This document shows, one piece after another, positions 1 to 11,219 of a stretch of DNA of 64,000 nt. The stretch is from positions 122,552 to 186,551 of the forward strand of contig NZ_FYEE01000003.1 in assembly GCF_900187645.1 (NCBI RefSeq). Direction: 5' to 3'. A model generated the notes under the pieces. It was not told the DNA's origin and ran no database searches. It was given only the letters and a program-made list of their open reading frames with translations. Within the stretch, counting starts at the first letter, position 1; every line of letters begins with the position of its first letter. The position numbers were made by a program, and so were the translations under genes. This DNA comes from Pseudomonas sp. Irchel 3E20 (lineage in GTDB: Bacteria > Pseudomonadota > Gammaproteobacteria > Pseudomonadales > Pseudomonadaceae).

Positions 1-1
1 G

Positions 2-346
2 ATGCAGTTCTATGGCAATGCCCTGCTGGAGTACAACAACCAGGGCATTACCGTTTCCCCGGCCAAGGATGAAGGTGCGGACCGTACCAGTGTCGACATG
101 CAGGTCAAGGGTAACAACGGTTCCATCTACCCGGTTTCCTACACCCTGACCAAGATTAACGGTGAGTGGAAAGTGCGGAACGTGATTATCAACGGCATCA
201 ACATCGGCAAGTTGTTCCGCGACCAGTTCGCCGATGCCATGCAGCGCAATGGCAACAATCTGGATAAGACCATCGACGGTTGGGCGGGCGAAGTGGCCAA
301 GGCCAAGGAAAAGACCGACGACCCCGCCATAAAGGTCGAGCAATGA
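2..346 (+). CDS. mlaC: MlaC phospholipid-binding protein, C-terminal part (truncated by window edge)
   Basis: This is the last ~114 codons of a gene that starts before the window; the ATG at position 2 is probably internal. MlaC (Ttg2D) is the periplasmic shuttle of the Mla system, which moves phospholipids between the outer and inner membranes. The sequence shows the late part of the fold, including YPVSYTLTKINGEWKVRNV and the following INGINIGK segment, which are typical of the toluene-tolerance family. Its stop overlaps the mlaB start by 4 bases (ATGA), indicating translational coupling in the mla operon. The identification rests on this fragment and on the downstream order mlaB-ibaG-murA-hisG, which is standard for Pseudomonas. 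Confidence 0.88.
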   Translation: MQFYGNALLEYNNQGITVSPAKDEGADRTSVDMQVKGNNGSIYPVSYTLTKINGEWKVRNVIINGINIGKLFRDQFADAMQRNGNNLDKTIDGWAGEVAKAKEKTDDPAIKVEQ

Positions 347-648
347 GCGAGTCGGCAATCCGTATGGGCGCGGCCGGCGAGTTGCTGCTCAGCGGTGTGC
401 TCGACTACCGCAGCGGCCCGGGCCTGCGCAAGCAGGGCCAGGCCCTGATAAAGAGCAGCACGGCCACTGCGTTGGTAGTCGACTGTTCGGCGGTGGTCAA
501 ATCCAGCAGCGTCGGTTTGTCGCTGTTGCTGGCCTTCATGCGCGATGCGCAGGCCGCCGGCAAGCCGTTGAGCATTCGCGCGTTGCCTGAAGACATGCAG
601 GAAATCGCCCAGGTCAGCGGTTTGACCGAGTTGCTGATCCATCCCTAA
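343..648 (+). CDS. mlaB: MlaB, STAS-domain subunit of the Mla ABC transporter
   Basis: A 101-residue cytoplasmic STAS-domain protein starting MSESAIRMGAAGELLLSG. MlaB binds the ATPase MlaF and is needed for assembly and activity of the inner-membrane MlaFEDB complex. The STAS core is visible: beta strand LVVDCSAVVKSSSVGLSLLL and then the helix AFMRDAQAAGKPL. An in-frame upstream ATG at 280 would give a 122-residue product with an arginine-rich non-conserved head; the ATGA overlap with mlaC supports 343. A strong terminator follows directly, so the mla operon ends here. Confidence 0.9.
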   Translation: MSESAIRMGAAGELLLSGVLDYRSGPGLRKQGQALIKSSTATALVVDCSAVVKSSSVGLSLLLAFMRDAQAAGKPLSIRALPEDMQEIAQVSGLTELLIHP

Positions 649-659
649 ATAGCATCGAT

Positions 660-719
660 ACAAAAGCCCCCCGTCAGAGTCCTGCTTCGCGGGGTTCGCA
701 GGCGCGGGGCTTTTTTGTA
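660..719 (+). terminator. Rho-independent terminator after mlaB
   Basis: AAAAGCCCC near 661-669 pairs with GGGGCTTTT near 707-716, and a run of six T follows. The long loop holds a smaller GC-rich hairpin. It separates the mla operon from ibaG-murA. Confidence 0.8.
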
Positions 720-762
720 TGATGCACGACCCGCGCGCACAGGGCGCCGATTGAGGTTGAGC

Positions 763-2290
<1,528 letters not shown>

Positions 2291-2414
2291 TTCTCGCAGC
2301 AGGGCACAGGGACGTGCCCACAAGGTTTTTTCGATCGGGGCTTCACGGCCTCGATTCATGTCCGGCGCCGTTTGCGACCGGGCATCAGTAGCCTGATAAG
2401 GACTGACGTTTCCC

Positions 2415-3050
2415 ATGTTGACCATCGCACTGTCCAAGGGCCGCATCCTTGACGACACCCTGCCGCTTCTGGCTGAAGCGGGCATCGTGCCGACCGAGGA
2501 TCCGGACAAGAGCCGCAAGCTGATTATCCCCACGACCCAGGCCGATGTGCGCCTGCTGATTGTGCGCGCCACCGATGTGCCGACCTACGTCGAGCATGGC
2601 GCCGCCGACCTCGGCGTGGCGGGCAAGGACGTGTTGATGGAGTACGGCGGCCAGGGCCTGTACGAGCCGCTGGATCTGCAGATTGCCCAGTGCAAGCTGA
2701 TGACGGCCGGCAAGGTCGGCGCGCCCGAGCCCAAGGGCCGCCTGCGCATCGCCACCAAGTTCGTCAATGTCGCCAAGCGTTACTACGCCGAACAGGGCCG
2801 CCAGGTCGATATCATCAAGCTCTACGGCTCGATGGAACTGGCGCCGTTGATCGGCTTGGCCGACAAAATCATCGACGTCGTCGACACCGGTAACACCCTG
2901 CGCGCCAATGGCCTGGAACCCCAGGAATTCATCGCGGCCATCAGTTCCCGGCTGATCGTCAACAAAGCCTCGATGAAAATGCAGCACGCCCGGATTCAGG
3001 CGTTGATCGATACCCTGCGCACAGCAGTGGAGTCGCGACACCGCGGTTGA
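2415..3050 (+). CDS. hisG: ATP phosphoribosyltransferase, short form HisG
   Basis: Condenses ATP with PRPP in the first step of histidine biosynthesis. At 211 residues it is the short HisG-S form, which has no C-terminal regulatory domain and in known organisms needs the HisZ subunit for activity and histidine feedback; no hisZ is in this window. It begins [19 protein letters not shown], a typical start, and keeps the late PRPP-loop region [16 protein letters not shown]. The gap to hisD is 126 bases and holds a terminator-like hairpin. Confidence 0.96.
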   Translation: MLTIALSKGRILDDTLPLLAEAGIVPTEDPDKSRKLIIPTTQADVRLLIVRATDVPTYVEHGAADLGVAGKDVLMEYGGQGLYEPLDLQIAQCKLMTAGKVGAPEPKGRLRIATKFVNVAKRYYAEQGRQVDIIKLYGSMELAPLIGLADKIIDVVDTGNTLRANGLEPQEFIAAISSRLIVNKASMKMQHARIQALIDTLRTAVESRHRG

Positions 3051-3103
3051 TTTACTCGCGCGCCCCTAAAGCGCGCCCGTCTATCCGCCTCATAGCCAGA
3101 ATT

Positions 3104-3153
3104 CTCAGGTGCCCAAGCGGAAATGACTGCTAGTTATGGGCGCCTGAGTTTTT
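3104..3153 (+). terminator. Terminator-like hairpin between hisG and hisD
   Basis: CTCAGGTGCCCA (3104-3115) pairs along 12 positions, one of them G-U, with TGGGCGCCTGAG (3137-3148), across a 21-base loop, followed by five T. It lies between two genes of the same pathway and strand, ending 23 bases before the hisD start. It may be a partial terminator or attenuator. It also argues against a hisD start at 3123, which would lie in the loop. Confidence 0.6.
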
Positions 3154-3176
3154 GCCAATCCTATGAGGCTCTCGCT

Positions 3177-4502
3177 ATGACCACGTCCACTGCCATTCGC
3201 CGACTCAACGCTGCCGACCCGGATTTCGCCCATCATCTGGATCATCTGCTGAGCTGGGAGAGTGTGTCCGACGACTCGGTCAACCAGCGGGTGCTGGACA
3301 TCATCAAGGCTGTGCGCGAGCGCGGCGATGCGGCGTTGGTGGAGTTCACCCAGCAGTTCGATGGCCTGCAAGTGGCGTCCATGGCGGACCTGATCCTGCC
3401 CCGCGAACGCCTGGAGCTGGCCCTGACCCGCATCACCGCTGAGCAGCGCCAGGCCCTGGAAACCGCCGCCGAGCGCGTGCGCAGCTACCACGAAAAACAG
3501 AAGCAGGACTCCTGGACCTACACCGAGGCCGACGGCACGGTGCTGGGCCAGAAGGTCACGCCACTGGACCGCGCCGGCCTCTACGTGCCGGGCGGCAAAG
3601 CGTCTTATCCGTCGTCGGTATTGATGAACGCGATTCCGGCCAAGGTGGCGGGTGTGGCCGAAGTGGTCATGGTCGTGCCTACGCCGCGCGGCGAAATCAA
3701 TGAGCTGGTGCTGGCCGCTGCCTGCATTGCCGGGGTGGACCGGGTGTTCACCATCGGCGGCGCCCAAGCGGTGGCGGCCCTGGCCTACGGCACCGAAAGC
3801 GTGCCCAAGGTGGACAAAGTGGTCGGCCCGGGCAACATCTACGTGGCCACGGCCAAGCGCCATGTCTTCGGCCAAGTGGGTATCGACATGATCGCCGGCC
3901 CTTCGGAGATCCTCGTCGTGTGCGATGGCCAGACCGACCCGGACTGGATCGCCATGGACCTGTTCTCCCAGGCTGAGCACGATGAAGACGCCCAGGCGAT
4001 CCTGGTCAGCCCGGACGCCGCGTTTCTCGACAAGGTTGCCGCCAGCATCGCCAAGTTGCTGCCCACCATGGAGCGTGCCGAGATCATCGAAACCTCGATC
4101 AACGGCCGTGGCGCGTTGATCCAGGTGCGCGACATGCAGCAAGCGATAGACGTCGCCAACCGCATCGCCCCGGAACACCTGGAACTGTCGGTAGCCGACC
4201 CCCAGGCCTGGTTGCCGCAGATCCGCCACGCCGGCGCGATCTTCATGGGCCGCCACACCAGCGAAGCCCTGGGCGACTACTGCGCGGGCCCCAACCACGT
4301 GCTGCCGACCTCCGGCACTGCGCGGTTTTCGTCGCCGCTGGGGGTGTATGACTTCCAGAAGCGGTCGTCGATCATTTTCTGCTCGCCTCAAGGCGCCTCC
4401 GAGCTGGGCAAGACCGCCTCGGTCCTGGCCCGGGGCGAATCCCTCACGGGCCACGCCCGCAGTGCTGAATACCGCATCCTTGCCGATAAAAAAGGAGACT
4501 GA
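3177..4502 (+). CDS. hisD: Histidinol dehydrogenase HisD
   Basis: Zn-dependent enzyme that oxidises L-histidinol to L-histidine in two NAD-dependent steps. The chosen start gives 441 residues ([17 protein letters not shown]). An upstream in-frame ATG at 3123 adds 18 residues without homology and falls inside the hairpin loop. Conserved blocks are visible: [18 protein letters not shown], the glycine-rich [23 protein letters not shown], the Gln/His zinc-ligand region [11 protein letters not shown], and the late [19 protein letters not shown]. Only two bases separate it from hisC. Confidence 0.95.
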   Translation: MTTSTAIRRLNAADPDFAHHLDHLLSWESVSDDSVNQRVLDIIKAVRERGDAALVEFTQQFDGLQVASMADLILPRERLELALTRITAEQRQALETAAERVRSYHEKQKQDSWTYTEADGTVLGQKVTPLDRAGLYVPGGKASYPSSVLMNAIPAKVAGVAEVVMVVPTPRGEINELVLAAACIAGVDRVFTIGGAQAVAALAYGTESVPKVDKVVGPGNIYVATAKRHVFGQVGIDMIAGPSEILVVCDGQTDPDWIAMDLFSQAEHDEDAQAILVSPDAAFLDKVAASIAKLLPTMERAEIIETSINGRGALIQVRDMQQAIDVANRIAPEHLELSVADPQAWLPQIRHAGAIFMGRHTSEALGDYCAGPNHVLPTSGTARFSSPLGVYDFQKRSSIIFCSPQGASELGKTASVLARGESLTGHARSAEYRILADKKGD

Positions 4503-4504
4503 GC

Positions 4505-5557
4505 ATGAGTAAATTCTGGAGCCCATTCGTCAAGGACCTGGTGCCTTACGTGCCGGGCGAGCAACCCAAGCTGACCAAACTGGTCAAGCTCAACACCAAC
4601 GAAAACCCCTATGGCCCATCGCCCAAGGCCCTGGCCGCGATGCAGGCCGAGCTGGGCGATACGTTGCGCCTGTACCCGGACCCCAACAGCGACCTGCTCA
4701 AGCAAGCCGTCGCCCGCTACTACGGCGTGCAGGGCAACCAGGTATTCCTGGGCAACGGCTCGGATGAAGTGCTGGCGCACATCTTCCACGGCTTGTTGCA
4801 GCACGACTTGCCGCTGCTGTTCCCGGACATCAGCTACAGCTTCTACCCGGTCTACTGCGGCCTCTACGGCATCCACTTCGATGCAGTGCCGTTGGATGAG
4901 CAGTTCCAGATCGACCCGGCGGATTACGCACGGCCCAACGGCGGGATCATTTTCCCCAACCCGAACGCGCCCACCGGTTGCCTGCTGGCGCTGGAGGCGG
5001 TTGAGCAGATCCTCAAGGCCAACCCGGCCTCGGTGGTGGTGGTCGACGAGGCGTACATCGATTTCGGCGGCGAGACGGCCATCAGCCTGGTGGATCGCTA
5101 CCCGAACCTGTTGGTCACCCAGACCCTGTCCAAGTCCCGCTCCCTGGCGGGCCTGCGGGTGGGCCTGGCGGTAGGCCATGCGGATTTGATCGAGGCGCTG
5201 GAGCGGGTCAAGAACAGCTTCAACTCCTATCCGCTTGATCGCCTGGCCAATGTCGGCGGCGCAGCGGCGTTCGACGACCGCGAGTACTTCGCCAAGACTT
5301 GCCGGTTGGTCATCGACAGCCGCGAAGCACTGGTGGGCCAGCTCAAGGCCAAGGGCTTCGAGGTGCTGCCCTCGGCCGCGAACTTCATCTTTGCCCGCCA
5401 CCCGCAGCACGACGCAGCCGCCCTGGCGGCCAAGTTGCGCGAGCAGGGCGTGATCGTGCGCCACTTCAAGCAGCAGCGCATCGACCAATTCCTGCGCATC
5501 AGCATCGGCACGCCCGAGCAGAATCAGGCGTTGGTCGAAGGGGTGGGGGAGCTTTAA
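4505..5557 (+). CDS. hisC: Histidinol-phosphate aminotransferase HisC
   Basis: PLP-dependent class I/II aminotransferase of 350 residues that converts imidazole-acetol phosphate to histidinol phosphate. The PLP lysine is about residue 210 in [27 protein letters not shown] near the N-terminus and NPNAPTG (about 152-158) are the usual substrate and cofactor segments. A GGAG sits in the end of hisD just before the ATG, and the pair is surely co-transcribed. A REP palindrome lies between its stop and convergent algW. Confidence 0.95.
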   Translation: MSKFWSPFVKDLVPYVPGEQPKLTKLVKLNTNENPYGPSPKALAAMQAELGDTLRLYPDPNSDLLKQAVARYYGVQGNQVFLGNGSDEVLAHIFHGLLQHDLPLLFPDISYSFYPVYCGLYGIHFDAVPLDEQFQIDPADYARPNGGIIFPNPNAPTGCLLALEAVEQILKANPASVVVVDEAYIDFGGETAISLVDRYPNLLVTQTLSKSRSLAGLRVGLAVGHADLIEALERVKNSFNSYPLDRLANVGGAAAFDDREYFAKTCRLVIDSREALVGQLKAKGFEVLPSAANFIFARHPQHDAAALAAKLREQGVIVRHFKQQRIDQFLRISIGTPEQNQALVEGVGEL

Positions 5558-5587
5558 GCCTCAGCCGGATTTCCAGGCGTAGGCTTG

Positions 5588-5615
5588 TGTGGGAGCGGGC
5601 TTGCCCGCCCCCACA
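5588..5615. repeat. REP palindrome between hisC and algW
   Basis: A 28-base imperfect palindrome (TGTGGGAGCGGGCTTG, then CCCGCCCCCACA). It matches the extragenic REP core seen at several other sites in this window. It lies between convergent genes and may also help stop transcription. Confidence 0.8.
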
Positions 5616-5628
5616 TGAGTATTGCGGC

Positions 5629-6789
5629 TTACTCTTCTTCTTTCACCGGCGCCACGGCCGGCGGTGGGCGCAGGCCGATTTCGGCGGTGAGCTTGAGCTC
5701 CTGGCCGTTGCGCATCACCTGGATGCGGACCTTGTCCGTCGGCTTGATCCGCGCCACCTGGTTCATCGAGCGGCGGCCATCGCCGGCCGGTTCGCCGTCG
5801 ATGCTCAGGATCACATCACCCAGTTGCAAACCGGCCTTCTGCGCCGGGCCGTCCCGGAAAATCCCTGCCACCACAATGCCCGGGCGCCCGGAGAGGCCAA
5901 AGGATTCCGCCAGTTCCTGGGACAGCGGCTGCACCTCGATGCCCAGCCAGCCACGGATCACCTGGCCGTGCTCGATGATCGACTTCATCACCTCCATGGC
6001 CAGTTTCACCGGGATGGCGAAGCCGATGCCCTGGGAGCCGCCGGACTTGGAGAAAATCGCGGTGTTGATGCCGGTCAGGTTGCCGTTGGCATCCACCAGG
6101 GCGCCGCCGGAGTTGCCGGGGTTGATCGCCGCATCGGTCTGGATGAAGTCTTCGTAGTTGTTCAGGCCCAACTGGTTGCGCCCGGTGGCGCTGATAATGC
6201 CCATGGTTACGGTCTGGCCAACGCCGAAGGGGTTGCCGATGGCCAGGGTCACGTCGCCGATGCGGATGTTGTCCGAGCGGCCGATGGTGATCGAGGGCAG
6301 GTTCTTGAGGTCGATCTTCAGCACCGCCAGGTCGGTTTCCGGGTCGCTGCCGATCACTCGAGCCAGGGTTTCGCGGCCGTCCTTGAGGGCGACGACGATC
6401 TGGTCGGCGCCGCTGGTGACGTGGTTGTTGGTCAGCAGATAGCCTTCGGGGCTCATGATGACGCCCGAGCCGAGGCTCGATTCCATGCGTTTCTGCTTGG
6501 GCGAGTTATCGCCGAAGAAGCGCCGGAACTGCGGGTCTTCAAACAGCGGGTGGGCCGGTTTGTTGACGACTTTGGTGGTGTACAGGTTGACCACGGCGGG
6601 GGCGGCGAGGGTCACGGCGTCGGCATAGGACACCGGACCCTGCTGGATAGACGTGGTTTGCGGCGCCTGTTGCAGGTTGACGTCCAGGCTGGGCAGGCCG
6701 ACCCACTGCGGGTAACGCTGGATAATCAGCAACGCGATAAGCACGCCGGCCAACAGCGGCCAGCCAAAGAAACGCAGCGCCTTGAGCAT
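5629..6789 (-). CDS. algW: Periplasmic serine protease AlgW (DegS-type)
   Basis: A 386-residue membrane-anchored trypsin-like protease with one PDZ domain. In Pseudomonas, AlgW makes the first cut in the anti-sigma factor MucA when its PDZ domain senses misfolded envelope proteins, which releases AlgU. The sequence has a single N-terminal membrane anchor (residues ~9-23), the triad His123 (TNNHVTSGA), Asp153 (TDLAVLKI) and Ser227 (GNSGGALVD), and a C-terminal PDZ domain (about 265-365). A charged tail ends in KEEE. Its position beside hisC is the usual Pseudomonas arrangement. Confidence 0.93.
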   Translation of the reverse strand: MLKALRFFGWPLLAGVLIALLIIQRYPQWVGLPSLDVNLQQAPQTTSIQQGPVSYADAVTLAAPAVVNLYTTKVVNKPAHPLFEDPQFRRFFGDNSPKQKRMESSLGSGVIMSPEGYLLTNNHVTSGADQIVVALKDGRETLARVIGSDPETDLAVLKIDLKNLPSITIGRSDNIRIGDVTLAIGNPFGVGQTVTMGIISATGRNQLGLNNYEDFIQTDAAINPGNSGGALVDANGNLTGINTAIFSKSGGSQGIGFAIPVKLAMEVMKSIIEHGQVIRGWLGIEVQPLSQELAESFGLSGRPGIVVAGIFRDGPAQKAGLQLGDVILSIDGEPAGDGRRSMNQVARIKPTDKVRIQVMRNGQELKLTAEIGLRPPPAVAPVKEEE

Positions 6790-6891
6790 TAAGCAAGTCC
6801 TGAGAGGTTACGAAGGGCCATGGACGGCCCATAATGTCGCGCATTATAGAGGCGCGCGTGCGGCTCTGAACGGGATATTTAGGAGTCTTTT

Positions 6892-7650
6892 ATGGCCGTC
6901 GCCCTGAGCACCCTGGTACAAGAAGCGGATCGTTATCTGGGCAGTTCGAAAATTGCCGACTATTGCCCCAACGGCCTGCAGGTCGAGGGCCGCCCGCAGG
7001 TGATGCGCATCGTCAGCGGCGTCACCGCCAGCCAGGCGCTGCTGGATGCGGCGGTAGAGGCCAAAGCCGACTTGGTGCTGGTCCACCACGGTTATTTCTG
7101 GAAGGGCGAAAACCCCTGCATCACCGGTATGAAGCAGCGCCGCCTCAAGACCCTGCTCAAGCACGACATCAGCCTGCTGGCCTACCACCTGCCGCTGGAC
7201 TTGCACCCCGAGGTGGGCAACAACGTGCAACTGGCCCGGCAACTGGACATCACCGTCGAAGGCCCGCTGGACCCGGACAACCTCAAGGTCGTGGGGCTGG
7301 TGGGTTCCCTGGCCGAGCCCCTTACCGCACGCGATTTCGCCCGCCGCGTGCAGGGCGCCATGGGCCGCGAGCCCTTGCTCATCGAAGGCAGCGAGATGAT
7401 CCGCCGGGTCGGCTGGTGCACCGGCGGCGGCCAGGGCTACATCGACCAGGCTGTCGTGGCCGGCGTTGACCTCTACCTGAGCGGCGAGGCCAGCGAGCAG
7501 ACGTTCCACAGTGCGCGGGAAAACAACATCAGCTTCATTGCCGCCGGCCACCACGCCACCGAACGCTACGGCGTTCAGGCGTTGGGCGACTACCTGGCGC
7601 GGCGCTTTGCCCTTGAGCACCTGTTCATCGATTGCCCGAACCCGATCTGA
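6892..7650 (+). CDS. Nif3-like dinuclear metal-centre protein (YbgI family)
   Basis: A 252-residue member of the NIF3/YbgI family, hexameric proteins with a di-metal site. The biochemical function is still debated; some members are assigned as GTP cyclohydrolase I type 2. Metal-ligand motifs are visible: VHHGYFWKG (His-His), the early AYHLPLDLHPEVGNN, and the late FIAAGHHATERYGVQALG with its His and Glu. A good AGGAG lies at 6881, 7 bases before the ATG. It is divergent from algW, with the promoters in 6790-6891. Confidence 0.9.
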   Translation: MAVALSTLVQEADRYLGSSKIADYCPNGLQVEGRPQVMRIVSGVTASQALLDAAVEAKADLVLVHHGYFWKGENPCITGMKQRRLKTLLKHDISLLAYHLPLDLHPEVGNNVQLARQLDITVEGPLDPDNLKVVGLVGSLAEPLTARDFARRVQGAMGREPLLIEGSEMIRRVGWCTGGGQGYIDQAVVAGVDLYLSGEASEQTFHSARENNISFIAAGHHATERYGVQALGDYLARRFALEHLFIDCPNPI

Positions 7651-7819
7651 GCCCTGCACGCGATCCCCGTAGCAGGCGGGCGCCAAGGCCAAACGAGCAG
7701 GCATATTCATATACCGTTTCGATCTAGTTGGCGCCCTCTATAGAATCAGGCGCTGTGCTAGCATGCCCCGCTCGAACACGGCCCGCTGGCCGTCCATAAG
7801 ATCGTTTTCGTGAGTAGCC

Positions 7820-8737
7820 ATGGTCGACAAACTGACGCATCTGAAACAGCTGGAGGCCGAAAGCATCCACATCATCCGCGAGGTCGCCGCCGAGTTCGAT
7901 AACCCGGTGATGCTCTACTCGATCGGTAAAGATTCCGCCGTGATGCTGCACCTGGCGCGCAAGGCCTTCTTCCCGGGCAAGCTGCCCTTTCCGGTGATGC
8001 ACGTCGATACCCAGTGGAAATTCCAGGAGATGTACAGGTTCCGCGACCGCATGGTCGAAGAGCTGGGCCTGGAGCTGATTACCCACGTCAACCCCGACGG
8101 CGTGGCGCAAGGGATCAACCCCTTCACCCACGGCAGCGCCAAGCACACCGACATCATGAAAACCGAGGGCCTCAAGCAGGCCCTGGATAAGTACGGTTTC
8201 GACGCCGCTTTCGGCGGTGCGCGCCGCGATGAAGAGAAATCCCGCGCCAAAGAGCGCGTGTACTCGTTCCGCGACAGCAAGCACCGCTGGGACCCGAAAA
8301 ACCAGCGCCCGGAGCTGTGGAACGTCTACAACGGCAACGTCAACAAGGGCGAGTCGATCCGCGTGTTCCCCCTGTCCAACTGGACCGAGCTGGATATCTG
8401 GCAGTACATCTACCTCGAAGGCATCCCGATCGTGCCGCTGTACTTTGCCGCCGAGCGCGAAGTGATCGAGAAAAACGGCACGCTCATCATGATCGACGAC
8501 GAGCGCATCCTCGAGCACCTCTCCGACGAGGACAAAGCCCGCATCGTCAAAAAGAAAGTGCGTTTCCGCACCCTCGGCTGCTACCCGCTGACGGGCGCGG
8601 TGGAGTCCGAAGCCGAGACGCTGACGGACATCATCCAGGAAATGCTCCTGACGCGAACTTCCGAGCGCCAGGGCCGTGTCATCGACCACGATGGCGCAGG
8701 CTCCATGGAAGACAAAAAACGGCAGGGGTACTTTTAA
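7820..8737 (+). CDS. cysD: Sulfate adenylyltransferase subunit CysD
   Basis: The 305-residue ATP-pyrophosphatase-type subunit of ATP sulfurylase, which with CysN adenylates sulfate to APS. The PP-loop is [20 protein letters not shown] (residues ~33-52). The [16 protein letters not shown] block and the C-terminal [10 protein letters not shown] are typical. In most pseudomonads cysN follows within a few bases; here 499 bases intervene, holding a decayed gene and repeats. The upstream region 7700-7819 has a possible -10 (TATAGA near 7740) and is where CysB control would be expected. Confidence 0.96.
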   Translation: MVDKLTHLKQLEAESIHIIREVAAEFDNPVMLYSIGKDSAVMLHLARKAFFPGKLPFPVMHVDTQWKFQEMYRFRDRMVEELGLELITHVNPDGVAQGINPFTHGSAKHTDIMKTEGLKQALDKYGFDAAFGGARRDEEKSRAKERVYSFRDSKHRWDPKNQRPELWNVYNGNVNKGESIRVFPLSNWTELDIWQYIYLEGIPIVPLYFAAEREVIEKNGTLIMIDDERILEHLSDEDKARIVKKKVRFRTLGCYPLTGAVESEAETLTDIIQEMLLTRTSERQGRVIDHDGAGSMEDKKRQGYF

Positions 8738-8747
8738 GCTTCGAGTT

Positions 8748-8766
8748 ACAAGCCTCAAGCTGCAAG
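8748..8766 (+). repeat. Left inverted repeat flanking the inserted four-helix-bundle gene
   Basis: ACAAGCCTCAAGCTGCAAG, just after cysD. Its reverse complement recurs at 9199-9217 with 14 of 19 positions matching, so the two copies bracket the insertion in opposite orientation. Confidence 0.55.
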
Positions 8767-8841
8767 TGAAGGGCGGTATGCGTCATCTTGCAGCCTGGTG
8801 CTAGCAGCCGGTCGTTGCGAGCCGCGTTTGAGTGACTCGTA

Positions 8842-9183
8842 ATGGATTTCGAGAAGTTGGTTGTTTGGCAGAGAAGCACGTGTCTAGCGGTGAGAGTTTA
8901 CTGAGAGTTTGCTCAATGCAGGGATCTTGGTTTCAAGGACCAAATCACTCGCTCAGCACTTTCGGTGCCTTCCAATATTGCTGAAGGAATGGAGCGTCGC
9001 AGTGCCAAAGAAAAGGTACGTTTTCTCTGGATTGCGAAGGCCTCTTGTGGAGAGTTACGAACTCAGACTTTCATCGGCAGTGACATCGCTTACATCGCCC
9101 AACCACTGGCTGATAACTGGATTGCAGAAACCCGGGAGCTCTCAAAAATGCTCTGCGGCCTGATTAACAAAATTTCTGACTAG
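8842..9183 (+). pseudogene. Four-helix-bundle protein (23S rRNA intervening-sequence type) with an in-frame stop
   Basis: Reading on from ATG 8842 gives MDFEKLVVWQRS and, after a single TGA at 8902-8904, the family blocks GFKDQITRSALSVPSNIAEG, CGELRTQ and WIAETRELSKML, all in one frame to the stop at 9181-9183 (113 codons plus stop). The family (four helix bundle / S23-type protein) is also encoded in intervening sequences of 23S rRNA and scattered in bacterial chromosomes; its molecular role is poorly known. Family members usually have a codon such as Arg at this point, so a CGA-to-TGA transition would explain the stop. The coding part is poorer in GC than its neighbours and is flanked by inverted repeats, suggesting acquisition. 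Translation from an internal start (8965) is possible. Confidence 0.82.
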
Positions 9184-9198
9184 CTGTACGCCGACAAG

Positions 9199-9217
9199 CT
9201 TGCCGCTTGAAGCTCAC
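9199..9217 (-). repeat. Right inverted repeat flanking the inserted gene; adjoins the cysN ribosome-binding site
   Basis: Inverted counterpart of 8748-8766. The repeat region continues to about 9231 (AGCTTGGAGCTTGAACG). Its GGAG at 9223-9226 is the only plausible Shine-Dalgarno for cysNC at 9237, so the inserted DNA seems to supply that signal. Confidence 0.5.
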
Positions 9218-9236
9218 AGCTTGGAGCTTGAACGTA

Positions 9237-11135
9237 ATGAGCCATCAATCTGATTTGATTAGCGAGGACATCCTCGCCTACCTGGGCCAGCACGAACGCA
9301 AGGAAATGCTGCGCTTTCTGACCTGTGGCAACGTTGACGACGGCAAGAGCACGCTGATCGGGCGTTTGCTGCACGACTCCAAGATGATCTACGAAGATCA
9401 TCTGGAAGCCATCACCCGAGACTCGAAAAAAGTCGGTACCACTGGTGACGATATCGACTTGGCGTTGCTGGTGGACGGTTTGCAGGCCGAGCGTGAGCAG
9501 GGCATCACCATCGATGTGGCCTACCGCTATTTCTCTACCGCCAAGCGCAAATTCATCATCGCTGACACCCCCGGCCATGAGCAGTACACCCGCAACATGG
9601 CCACCGGTGCGTCCACCTGTGACCTGGCGATTATCCTGGTGGACGCCCGCTACGGCGTGCAGACCCAGACCCGCCGCCACAGCTTTATCGCCTCGTTGTT
9701 GGGCATCAAGCACATCGTGGTCGCAATCAACAAAATGGACCTCAACGGTTTCGACGAGAGCATTTTCGAGTCGATCAAGGCCGATTACCTGAAGTTCGCC
9801 GAAGGTATCGCCTTCAAGCCGAGCACCTTGGCCTTCGTTCCGATGTCGGCGCTCAAGGGCGACAACGTGGTGAACAAGAGCGAGCGCTCGCCTTGGTACA
9901 CCGGGCAGTCGCTGATGGAGATCCTCGAGACCGTCGAGATCGCCAACGACCGCAACTACACCGACCTGCGTTTCCCGGTGCAGTACGTCAACCGTCCGAA
10001 CCTGAACTTCCGTGGTTTCGCCGGCACCCTCGCCAGCGGCATCGTGCACAAGGGCGACGAAGTGGTGGTGCTGCCGTCGGGCAAGAGCAGCCGCGTCAAA
10101 TCCATCGTCACCTTCGAAGGTGAGCTGGAGCACGCCGGCCCGGGCCAAGCCGTGACCCTGACCATGGAAGACGAGATCGACATCTCCCGTGGCGACCTGC
10201 TGGTGCATGCCGACAACGTGCCGCAAGTCACTGACGCCTTCGACGCCATGCTGGTGTGGATGGCCGAAGAGCCGATGCTGCCGGGCAAGAAATACGACAT
10301 CAAGCGCGCCACCAGTTATGTGCCGGGCTCGATCACCAGCATCGTCCACCGCGTGGACGTCAACACCCTGGCCGAAGGCCCGGCCAGTGCGTTGCAGTTG
10401 AACGAAATCGGCCGGGTCAAGATCAGCCTGGACGCCGCCATCGCCCTGGACGGTTACGCCAGCAACCGCACCACTGGCTCGTTCATCGTCATCGATCGCC
10501 TGACCAACGGCACCGTCGCCGCCGGCATGATTATCGCCGCGCCCCTGGCCCACGGCAGCGTAAGCCACCACGGCAAACTGGCCCACGTGGCCACCGAAGA
10601 GCGCGCCCAGCGCTTCGGCCAGCAACCGGCCACCGTGCTGTTCAGCGGCTTGTCGGGCGCCGGTAAAAGCACCCTGGCCTATGCGGTAGAGCGCAAGTTG
10701 TTCGACATGGGCCGGGCGGTGTTTGTGCTCGATGGCCAGAACCTGCGCCACGACCTGAACAAGGGCTTGCCCCAGGACCGCGCCGGGCGCACCGAGAACT
10801 GGCGCCGTGCGGCCCATGTCGCACGTCAGTTCAACGAAGCCGGCCTGCTGACCCTGGCCGCGTTCGTCGCCCCGGATGCCGAAGGCCGCGAACAGGCCAA
10901 GGCGCTGATCGGCAACGAGCGCCTGCTCACCGTGTACGTCCAGGCCTCGCCTGCGGTGTGCGCCGAGCGTGACCCGCAGGGCCTGTATGCGGCGGGTGGC
11001 GACAACATCCCGGGTGAATCCTTCCCCTACGATGTGCCGCTCAATGCCGACCTGGTGATCGACACCCAGGCGTTGTCGTTGGACGACAGCGTCAAGCAGG
11101 TGCTCGAACTGTTGCGTCAGCGTGGGGCGATCTAA
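9237..11135 (+). CDS. cysNC: Bifunctional sulfate adenylyltransferase subunit 1 / APS kinase CysNC
   Basis: A 632-residue fusion. The N-terminal part is the GTPase that drives ATP sulfurylase (CysN) and the C-terminal part phosphorylates APS to PAPS (CysC). GTPase motifs are [10 protein letters not shown] (31-40), DTPGHEQYT and NKMDL; the APS-kinase P-loop is GLSGAGKST near residue 470, followed by [10 protein letters not shown]. The fused form is common in Pseudomonas and resembles rhizobial NodQ. The ORF is open from 9207, but [13 protein letters not shown] at 9237 is the conserved start. Confidence 0.96.
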   Translation: MSHQSDLISEDILAYLGQHERKEMLRFLTCGNVDDGKSTLIGRLLHDSKMIYEDHLEAITRDSKKVGTTGDDIDLALLVDGLQAEREQGITIDVAYRYFSTAKRKFIIADTPGHEQYTRNMATGASTCDLAIILVDARYGVQTQTRRHSFIASLLGIKHIVVAINKMDLNGFDESIFESIKADYLKFAEGIAFKPSTLAFVPMSALKGDNVVNKSERSPWYTGQSLMEILETVEIANDRNYTDLRFPVQYVNRPNLNFRGFAGTLASGIVHKGDEVVVLPSGKSSRVKSIVTFEGELEHAGPGQAVTLTMEDEIDISRGDLLVHADNVPQVTDAFDAMLVWMAEEPMLPGKKYDIKRATSYVPGSITSIVHRVDVNTLAEGPASALQLNEIGRVKISLDAAIALDGYASNRTTGSFIVIDRLTNGTVAAGMIIAAPLAHGSVSHHGKLAHVATEERAQRFGQQPATVLFSGLSGAGKSTLAYAVERKLFDMGRAVFVLDGQNLRHDLNKGLPQDRAGRTENWRRAAHVARQFNEAGLLTLAAFVAPDAEGREQAKALIGNERLLTVYVQASPAVCAERDPQGLYAAGGDNIPGESFPYDVPLNADLVIDTQALSLDDSVKQVLELLRQRGAI

Positions 11136-11146
11136 GAGGGACGCAG

Positions 11147-11178
11147 CGGTAAGTGGTTAGCTGCAAGCGGTAAGTGAA
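11147..11178. repeat. Short relic of the AGCTGCAAG repeat after cysNC
   Basis: TTAGCTGCAAGCGGTAAGTGAA (broken here only by position) resembles the repeat following cysD, which has CAAGCTGCAAGTGAAG. It is a third copy of the same sequence type at the cys locus. Confidence 0.4.
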
Positions 11179-11179
11179 A

Positions 11180-11213
11180 AGCCCGCCACCGAGTGATCGG
11201 TGGCGGGCTTTTT
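11180..11213. terminator. Terminator after cysNC
   Basis: Eleven-base perfect stem AGCCCGCCACC / GGTGGCGGGCT (11180-11190 and 11199-11209) with five T on the forward strand and AAAA before the stem, so it could work both ways. Confidence 0.85.
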
Positions 11214-11219
11214 GGTGGG

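Noticed and set aside
3123..3176. Upstream start for hisD
   Set aside because: The extra residues lack homology and the start lies in the hairpin loop.
11147..11178. A separate mobile element after cysNC
   Set aside because: Only a short repeat relic is present, with no gene or matching partner.
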